Assembly: GCA_032158125.1 (NCBI GenBank)
Contig: JASKOT010000061.1
Coordinates: forward strand, 1 to 36,815
DNA length: 36,815 nt
Direction: 5' to 3'
Origin: Papiliotrema nemorosa
Taxonomy: Eukaryota > Basidiomycota > Tremellomycetes > Tremellales > Rhynchogastremaceae
In this document: piece after piece, positions 29,088 to 36,815 of the stretch
How the letters are laid out: the number at the start of each line of letters is the position of its first letter
Numbering within the stretch: the stretch's first letter is position 1
Notes under the pieces: generated by a model
Database searches by the model: none
What the model saw: only the letters and a program-made list of their open reading frames with translations
What the model was told of the DNA's origin: nothing
Program-made: the position numbers and the translations under genes

Positions 29088-30937
29088 ATGCCAGACTCAT
29101 TCTTCGTATCCGACAAGAAGAGAAAGAGGAACAATCGAGCAGGACCTTCCACTGGTAGGCCGTCTCGAGGTATGGGGAGAGGGCGGGGAGGAAAGTCGGG
29201 ACCGTCTAGAACTCGAGATGAGGATGTTTCCGATGCTTCGTCTGACGCTGGAGGAGCGGATTTCGACACGATGGATTTCAGAGCAAATAGAGGAGAGATT
29301 ACCCTGAGTGACGACGAAGTGGTTGATGAGAATGAGACTGCAGCGGAGAAGCGGGTCCGGTTGGCCAAGGGGTACCTCGCCAAGGTTCGACAAGACATGG
29401 AGGCAGGTGGGTGATAGTCGCGGTATTGAGCTAACCTGTAGAGAAGAATGAAGGCGACTTTGATGCGGCAGAAATCGATCGTGAACTCATAGCCTCGAGG
29501 CTGCAAAAGGATGTGGTGGGTTCACGGGTACCGACTGCACTGACTCTAGGCGGAAACGCAAGGACGTATACATACCTTTTTAGCATCCAACCTCGGTCAA
29601 CCTAAAAGTCGACTATTGACCGTCCCTTCTCACGCTCCCACCTCTGTCGCTATCAGTTCGACATCTTTGTACGTCTCCACCAAACGAGGGGTCATCATAC
29701 GGTATTCTCTTCCGACGCTGTCCAAAACCGAAACCTTTGGGCAGGCACGGCTATCTGGGCTAAAAGCCAAAGCTGCAGACAACGGACACAAGGGAGAGGT
29801 GCTTTGCATTGCTGCGAGTGAAGATGGCAAATATCTCGTATCTGGAGGGCGAGACAAGGTGGTAGGCGTGTGGAATGTGCAAGGCGAAGCGAAATGGGTC
29901 AACGGAATGAGGGGTCACAAGGATGCCATTACGGTACGTTTCCGATTCGTTCTACGTTGACAGATAGGCCATCTCTATACCACCCTTGGACAATCCTTCC
30001 CATCATATCCTCACTGCGTCGTTGTCTCGTCACTTGGCTCTCGCTTCGATATCCACACTATCAGTCATTGATACATTTTTCGGCCATCAAGACTCCATCA
30101 CCGACGTGTCCGCGTTGAAACCCTCTGCGGCAGTGACTGCAGGGTCAAGGGATCGCACCTGTCGTTGGTGGAAGGTAGAGGAAGAGATGCAGCTGGTGTT
30201 ACGAGGAGGAGGTAGGACGTTTGAAAACTTTGCGGGTCTGGCTCCTGCTCCACGTAAAGAGCGTCTAGGTGGAGGATGGGAAGAAGAAAAGGAAGAGGAT
30301 GTGAAAAAGAGGCAAGAGTTGGAGAAAAAGGGTAAAAACAAAGGGCGGGAGTTTGTGGAAGGGTCTATTGATTGTGTTTGCATGTTGGATGATCAGCATT
30401 TCGTTTCGGGAGGTGACTCTGGGTGAGTACAAGGTGCGATGACGCTAACACCAGATCGATATCGCTTTGGCACACAGGTAAAAAGAAGCCAATCTTTACT
30501 TTGCCCCTCGCGCACGGCATAGACGACCTTACCGAGGATGCCAATTTGAAGGGTGCCAGATGGATCACCAGTCTGGCCTCGTTGCGCGGTACAGATCTGT
30601 TTGCCTCGGGTGAGTTGGAAAGGTGATGTATCTGACAATAGGATCATGGGATGGTCAGATCAAACTATGGGCCATCAATCCAAATCTCAGGTCTTTTTCC
30701 CCGGCTGGGATCGCATCCATCCCAGTTGCTGGCTTCATCAACTCGATGCAGTTCATCTCCCTCCCGGCGGGCAGCATCGACTCGTCATCGTGGAGCGACA
30801 CCACGACTGCATCAAAGTCCAAGCAAGACATCGTGCTGGTCGCCGCCGTGTCACAGGAGCCTCGTCTTGGTCGATGGATCAGGAACAAGGAGGCGAAGAA
30901 CGGCGCATTGGTCATTCATCTCACCTTGCAAGAGTAA
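29088..30937 (+). CDS. RRP9: RRP9/U3-55K, WD40 protein of the U3 snoRNP (560 aa, 6 exons)
   Basis: Binds U3 snoRNA (box B/C) and works in 18S rRNA processing in the nucleolus. The N-terminus is basic (DKKRKRNNR, GMGRGRGGK) and then acidic with the family block TAAEKRVRLAKGYLAKVRQD, followed by IDRELIASRLQKDV. WD40 repeats follow with GHKGEVLCIAASEDGKYLVS then GGRDKVVGVWN, GHQDSITDVSALKP with GSRDRTCRWW, SGGDSGSISLWHTGKKKP and SGSWDGQIKLWAI. The charged insert at EEEKEEDVKKRQELEKKG lies in a loop between blades. Five introns of 32-35 nt; 1683 nt coding is in frame. It shares a promoter with CSN5 and converges on the formin gene (92 bp between stops). Confidence 0.9.
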
Positions 30938-31029
30938 TCGCTCATGCATCTCTGCACGATCTATGCCACATTATAAGGCCCAGGGCCAGAGACAAATGAA
31001 AAATCTACAATAGATATACGTCATACACA

Positions 31030-34000
31030 TTATATTCGTGGCGCATCGTCGGAATTGATTGTCCTATCTCCTTCATCCTCATCAGCGTCGCTCTCCACGG
31101 GCGTCACCTCGGGAGTGACGGTCTGCAGTGACTCGTCGGATTGTCCCGCCCGAAGCATCGCGCCCCGGAGTCCTTTCACTGGGGAGGCGACGCTCTGTTC
31201 CGCTGAACCGGGTGAACCACCGAGAGGTCCCAGATCACCCGTCACAGGCGAAGGCGATACGGGCATGGAAGCGTCTTCCACCCTGATCTGCGGTGACTCT
31301 GCTGCAGCCATGCCGTTCGCCGCAAAAATGTCATTCATCATCTTTTGCGCCAGGGTACCATAGTCGACACTCTCGCCCTGAGTCGTTGCGAGAGGCATCA
31401 TAAAATCGGTCAGATCAGTCGTGGCGGGTATAGGCGACAACGGAGGGGCCATTTGTCGTTTAGTCCGCTTGACCCGAGGTGTTCCTTCCAGCTTGAGCCG
31501 CTGCATCCGGGCATCCACCAGGTCCTTTTCCGACGCCCCGGTGACTTGAGGCGTAAGGGCTGCTCGAGCTTGTGCTCGACGCTCGCGCGTGGCAGCTTCT
31601 TCCATTCGAGCTTTGTTCTGTGTTCGGCAGTACTGATGTCAGTATTGTCTCGTCTTGCAACTCACCTTCCAGGAAGACGTAAACGTTCTAAAGATTCCGA
31701 AAAAGTCTTGACTCTGCAGCGGTCGACCCATCTCTTCACCCTCGCCAAAGTATGTCTGCACGTCGCGGAGCATCTTGTCGGCCTGGACGATCCCATCCCG
31801 CACCTCCTGCAGCTCATCCTCTGCCACTGCGCTGAATCTGAACATTCGGCGCGAATAACCATCTTGAACATCGGTAAAGTTGGTTGTCAATGATTTCCGG
31901 ATACTTCTGATATCCTCTAGCATCTTTTTCGACGTGCTCTGCATGTCGGTGAAATTGACTCGATTCGCTTCGGCTGGTTTGGCGAGCTCATCGATGAATC
32001 CTTCGACATGTGGAAAGTGCTGAGCGACAACCTTTTCCAAAAAATGGAGCAGATTTTGCCCTCCAGATGATTTCGTGTCGACAAGCTGGGATCAGCATCG
32101 AAGGGCTAAACTACTCACCCTGTTTATACTGGCAATCTTGAAACCAAAGGCCCCACCGGCAAAGTTGGTCCCGTTGAGGTAATTGCCCATCATGAGGATA
32201 ATGTTGAGCAATTCCCGGAACAGTTTGGCGTTTCGGAGATCGTCGCAAGCGGTGACCAAAAGCTCCAAGCTCTGACATTAGCCGTGTCGCCCGTGGAGTC
32301 GCACCTTTTTCAGCAGATCCAGATTCTGCGCAAAGTTGACTTGGAACAGCATGCCATGCACTCGATCGGCCAGATGAGGTAGCTGAATCAATCGGATCAT
32401 AAGTCGATCCGCTGGATGGAGCAGCTCCAACTCGGCTTCTGTATCGGCGCCATGTGTCAAGAGTTTCCCGCGCTGAGGTCAGCGCCATTGTTTCGGCCAC
32501 TCACATCTTCATCCGAGGGCAATACACCAAAGAGCTCTCGGAGGAAAGTCTCGGTACAGAGTTCCGTGTTGAAGTTTGCGATCGCCTCGGACAGCTTTTC
32601 AGGCGCTTTGAAACTCTTGGCCGTGGAGCCGGCCATGAGCAGCTCGATCCGCTTACGGTGGTCCGGTGCGAGGACCGAGAGCAGTTCAGTCTCCTTGCGT
32701 TTTTTGACCGCGTCAAAGATGATCTCCTTGGCCTTGAACTCGTCTTCCATCTCATCCCAGAGATTGACTGCTCTCATTTTGATAGCAATATCGTCTTCGG
32801 CGAGTTCGGGAGCGGACCAGACTGTTTTGGATACTTGCGCTTTGGAGACTTTTTCCCACTGCAACTGTTTCATTTTGCGCGAAGCCATAAGTGAAACGTC
32901 TTTGCGCGAATCATTTGGCCCATGGAGCAGCGAGGAAAGGGGCGCCAGAGGGGCTCGAGGCGCGGTGGGGGCAGTAGGAGAAAGGTTGGACCGGGGTTGA
33001 CTTTCGGGCGTCGAATCGGCAGTCCCGGCGGATTTCAGCCTAACTCCGCTGAGACCGGCCAAGACTCCTGCCATTGCGCTTTGAGGACCTGAAGGAGCGG
33101 CTCGAGACATCTGCGGCGGTGGTGGTCCCGGGGGAGGGGGAGGGGGAGGAGGGGGAGGAGGGGGTGGAGGGGGTGGAGGGGGCGGTGGGGGTGGTGGAGG
33201 TGGTGCGCTGGTGGGTGTTTGCGGCGTTTCGTCTTGTTCGGACAATGGTTCAAGGGGTGATGATGACTCGTCGTCCGAGCTGTCCGAGAGCAATCGCATC
33301 GACTTTGTCCGACTGAGCAGCTCTGACCGCAGACTGCTGTCCCTCTTCATCGAGATCGTGCTCGTGGGCGTCTGCAGCAAGGTCGAACGGCCAGTATCAC
33401 CAGTCGCAGACGACAGGCGGAAATCGCTCTCCCCATCGTCGTATGCTCCGATGGCTGACTCTGACACGCTGCGTGACAGTTGAGCATATCGTAGCTCTTC
33501 CAAGAATCGCGGCGCAAGACCTGCCTTTTTCGACTTTCGATGGATCGACTTGTCGCCAATGGCAGGGGCGCCATTTTGTCCCCGTCGAGAAGATCCCGGT
33601 GTTTCTGGACGGCGGGTGGTGCGAAGAGATTGAGCGATGAGCCGCGTAGGCGACTGTTATCAGTTGGGTCGACATCAGTACTCACGATATGGTCGGCCTC
33701 CCTGGACAGCGCCACCTCGATGTGCGCCCTGACCCTATCCTCCGCTGCGTCCATAAACTGCGAGGTGGAAAGCTTCTTTTCATGGCGAGCCATGGGCACT
33801 TTGGCGCCTCGAGCCTCACCTAGAGCGACCTTTTCCGCCTCCATGACCTCTGCATCGTCTTCCTCTTCCGAGCCAGAGTCGATGGCAGCAGGTGTACCGA
33901 GTACGCTTTTCCTCTTGATTCGGTGCTTCCCTTCGAGCTGGCGGATCGTCTTTTTCCTCTCCCACTGTTCTCGCAGATCGTGAACGAGTTGAGTGCGATT

Positions 34001-36472
34001 GATGGGTCCATCGTTGATACCACTGACAACATCCAGAGAGGCCGACTCGCGAAGCATGTTGAACAATTCTTGGATGATCATTTCCAAGTCGGAGATTCTA
34101 GTCTCATAGTCGGTCTTCATCCCCTCCATCTGATCCGTCAAAGCCTCGGTGGCCGCACGAGATTTGCGCAACCGCTCCTCCAACTCGGTCACCTGGGACC
34201 TGAGCGAGCCGACCAGATCATCCCCGTTCATCTCTTCTGCCATTTCCATCTTTTCCCTCGTCACTTTCGCCAGATCCAGCTTCAACGCCTTGACTTCTGC
34301 GACATACCCCTCCATTCGTTCATGATCGACAAACCGGTTCATGAGGTGAGATACTGAAACTCCAAATGCCCGAGAGAAGTCTTGCCCCAGGTCAGGGGTA
34401 TCGTTTGTGACAATGCTCGCGATGAGTCGGTCGATCAGTTGAAAGTAGCGATTCTGCGCATCGCCCTGTTCTCGAATCAATACCATGTGGCGGAGTGCAT
34501 CGAGCAGGTATGCGCTAGCTTTGGTCCCTTGGGTCTTTTGCATCAATGCCGTGTATACATCCTGGTGGGTTCGCAACGATTGCAAGACGACTTGATCCTG
34601 CTCCTCGGCGAGTTCTCGGCGGTCCGACTCGGCTTCCTCTTCGTACTGTTGGATCATGCGGTTGATCGTATCGTCGTTCCAAGCGCGGAGTTTGCGAAAG
34701 ACACTCAAGAGGCCTGCTGTTTCGAGTTGAGAGCGGATAGCACATCGAGCTCGGATATCGTTGCCTGCTGCGAGGACTTGAACCAGGCAGATGCTGGTCA
34801 CCTGGGGTTAGCGACGACAGGGAGGTTTCCTACACAGTAATCGTGGATCGACGTGTCGTCGTTTCCCTTGAGATCCTTGCTCAGCCCGACCATGCTGCCC
34901 ATTCTCCCTCGTCCGACGACAGTCTGCTCTAGCTGCTTGAGCCAGGTATCGAACCGCCCGACCTTGTTGGCCAGGTCGGTAATGCTCGAGTTGAGTCTCG
35001 CTTCCAATTGGTCAAACGCGTTGAGCGTGATGGCGAGTCCGGCTCTGGCATCGTCGTGCTCGTCATAGTGGCAGATGAAGACGAGAATCTCCACAGCCAA
35101 GCGGCGACAAGTAAAATGGGGGGAAATGACCGAGTTGCAGATGGCCGAAGCGATGGGGGGTTTGCTCAAGGCGTCTTCGGCACCATACTGCGATGAGCGA
35201 AAGCAATTTTCGAACCCACCTTGTTGCTCAGCGACGTTTTGAGACATTTCAAAAGTTCGAGCTCTAGATCCGTGTCCACCATTGCTCGGCCCTGTTTGGA
35301 CGTGTGGCTGAGCATGTAGCTGGCCAGAACGACCTGGCCCTGGCATGCCATGAATTCGCGCACCCAGCTGCGGTCAGTCGTATCGACTTTTGGACATACT
35401 CGTAAGGTTGCGTCCGTAGACTGACGGACAGTGTCCGCACATGATCTGCCGTCAAAGTGCCATCTAGACACTTTTTCAGAAACCACTCTGGGCTATTTTT
35501 CACCACTACAGCGGCAGTCCCCCGCTTGGCAGCCTTGCCCGATCTGACTGATTCATCCTCCTTCCTCTGCTTGATTTTTGCCGCATCCCATCGTGCGCGG
35601 CGGTCTGATTCCACCATCTGCCATTTGATGTCTGTGGACAATGACGCGGCAGTCTTGGCAATGTTGACCTGAGACGAAGCAGATGAGCGGGAGAGGGCGG
35701 TCGATTCGTCGACGTTTCGGCTGGATAAGAGCTCTTCAAAGAGTTTATCCACTTCGTGATCTGGTGGTCGTGTGAAAGAAAACTCTTCCGAGAGCCGGCT
35801 GCCAGCAATGTTGGAAGAATACGAGGTGAGGGAAGGAGACGGATGGGGAGGACCAGAGCGGGGGGTTACGAGGGTATGGGTGCTTCGATTGGATATGCTA
35901 CCCCGAGGGTCCGTGGCAAAGCTGGGATATCTCCCCAGGTCTCCTACTGGTACCATTCGGTTGGACCCGATGGAAGAAACGGTGCGTATGGACATTGTAT
36001 CGGTGTCCCTGGAATTGTATCGAGGACCGCCAAACTCTGCCATCGGCTGTTGTTGCCGGCTTGACGAGCGGTGAATTCCTCGGAAGGTCGGAGACAGTAC
36101 TTCCTCGTCGGGACTCATCCTACCCGATACATCGGTCGTCGACGAGTTGCGCGTGCTCTGGCGACTCTTCTCAGACCGCCGAGGGGAGGGTGGAGGGATG
36201 GGCGGTCGACCATGCAGGTTGAATGGTTGACCATCGTGGCCGAGGTTAGGGTTTGTACTGGGCGCGCCGACATCGTTGACCGAGATGGTACCTTCTCGTC
36301 GGACGTAGGGGAGAGTAGAGGGTCCAACCACGGGCAAAGCATAAGAGGTGGGTAGCTGATTATACGGGACTGACCCGGTGAGATCGGTGGGAGACGAGAG
36401 GTGAGTCGAGTGGGAGTTGGAGGAGGACGCAGAGGTACGACCACTCTTTTTGGTACGGAAGAGCGTGTCCAT
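31030..36472 (-). CDS. BNI1: Bni1-type formin (1727 aa, 9 exons)
   Basis: Nucleates actin cables at bud tips and rings downstream of Rho GTPases. The N-terminal 230 residues are Ser-rich and probably disordered. A GBD/FH3 region starts with VDKLFEELLSSR and SPEWFLKKCLDGTL and includes MVDTDLELELLKCLKTSL. Next is a coiled coil (KLDLAKVTREKMEMAEEMNG). FH1 has 25 consecutive Pro (33129-33203). FH2 contains KQLQWEKVSKAQVSKTVW, FHx FKAPEKLSEAI, and the hallmark MMGNYLNGTNFAGGAFGFKI. The C-terminal tail (about 31030-31610) holds a possible autoregulatory YGTLAQKMMNDIF segment. Eight introns of 32-33 nt. RHO3, a known type of formin regulator, lies about 8 kb upstream. Confidence 0.92.
33113..33206. 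repeat. G-rich low-complexity tract encoding FH1 polyproline
   Basis: GGG/GGA/GGT triplets on the plus strand, coding for the FH1 Pro run on the minus strand. Length variation would change the number of profilin-actin binding sites. Confidence 0.85.
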
Positions 36473-36815
36473 ACTGCACGCCTGGTGCCGAGAGGTTTAT
36501 GGGAGAAGGGTTGGTGTGACCATCACTCGAATTCCCGACGCGCCGGGTGGGTGTGAGAAGGGGAAAGATGCTCTCAGTCGTTCCTTTTCGTTCTGAGCCT
36601 ACACAGTCGAACTCTCGCCGGTGACTGTCAGTCGTCTATGGTGTTGTTGTGGTCGAGGACTAGGGGATGGCTGGAGTGATCAGGCTCTCAAAGGGGTTCA
36701 TATGGGTGTCGCTGCAAACGCGAGGTGGGGGGTTGAATCGTATTTTGATGGCGGGGGGGGGGGGGGGGGGGGGGGCGGGGGGCGGGGGGGCGGGCGGGCC
36801 GGGGGCGGGGGCGCG
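36473..36815. other. Formin upstream region ending in a poly-G tract
   Basis: 343 bp. The first 250 bp are the formin promoter/leader. The last 65 bases (about 36751-36815) are almost all G with a few C/A, unlike anything else in the window. No telomere repeat (TTAGGG type) is seen. Likely a sequencing or assembly edge artefact, or a real G-rich repeat where assembly stopped. Confidence 0.55.

Noticed and set aside
36751..36815. Telomere at the right end
   Set aside because: No TTAGGG-type repeat; the tract is poly-G with irregular C, not a telomeric unit.
1..36815. tRNA, rRNA or CRISPR-like arrays
   Set aside because: Reading both strands, I found no cloverleaf with a proper T-loop, no rRNA block and no regularly spaced direct repeats; a tRNAscan-SE run would be decisive.

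Overview
The window is nuclear DNA of a fungus, most likely a basidiomycete yeast of the Tremellomycetes. This is an inference from gene content (a Stealth-domain xylosylphosphotransferase like Cryptococcus Xpt1, a Rho3 GTPase, a Bni1-type formin) and from intron style: I could thread 73 introns through 16 genes, and 72 of them are 50 nt or shorter, with a sharp mode at 32-35 nt. Splicing every model by hand gave a frame divisible by three that ends in a stop codon. No tRNA, rRNA, CRISPR array or bacterial-type operon was seen. Layout: bases 1 to about 5000 are a graveyard of one Ty1/copia-like LTR retrotransposon family. There are several solo or partial LTRs of about 590 nt (ends TGTCA...TGACA) in both orientations, one nested in another with a clean 5-bp target duplication, plus decayed integrase and reverse-transcriptase coding pieces on the minus strand. 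From 5108 to 36472 the window is gene-dense and single-copy. In order: PTEN-like phosphatase (-), tail-anchored FHA/coiled-coil protein of the SLMAP/Far10 type (-), bHLH transcription factor (-), TOM22 (-), MPDU1/Lec35 PQ-loop protein (+), orphan 318-aa protein (+), auxin-efflux-carrier-family membrane transporter (-), SHE9/MDM33 (-), secreted acidic/Cys protein (+), selenoprotein-K-family protein (-), RHO3 GTPase (+), XPT1-like Stealth glycosyl-phosphotransferase (+), secreted lytic-transglycosylase-like protein (-), CSN5 (-), RRP9/U3-55K (+) and a Bni1-type formin (-). Four gene pairs share compact divergent promoters: TOM22/MPDU1, SHE9/secreted acidic protein, SelK-like/RHO3 and CSN5/RRP9. 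The genes are not a pathway cluster; they are ordinary eukaryotic housekeeping and cell-biology genes. Loose themes are polarity and cytoskeleton (RHO3, formin, PTEN, SLMAP/STRIPAK), mitochondria (TOM22, SHE9), ER and glycan work (MPDU1, SelK-like, XPT1) and the cell surface (secreted acidic protein, lytic-transglycosylase-like protein). The most notable sequence-level observations are the very short introns, four introns that require a GC donor, the 28/19/11-nt micro-exons cutting through the switch-I region of RHO3, a secreted protein built of Cys residues embedded in acidic runs, and a fungal secreted protein with a goose-type/bacterial lytic-transglycosylase fold signature. The window ends in an almost pure G tract that looks like an assembly or sequencing edge.
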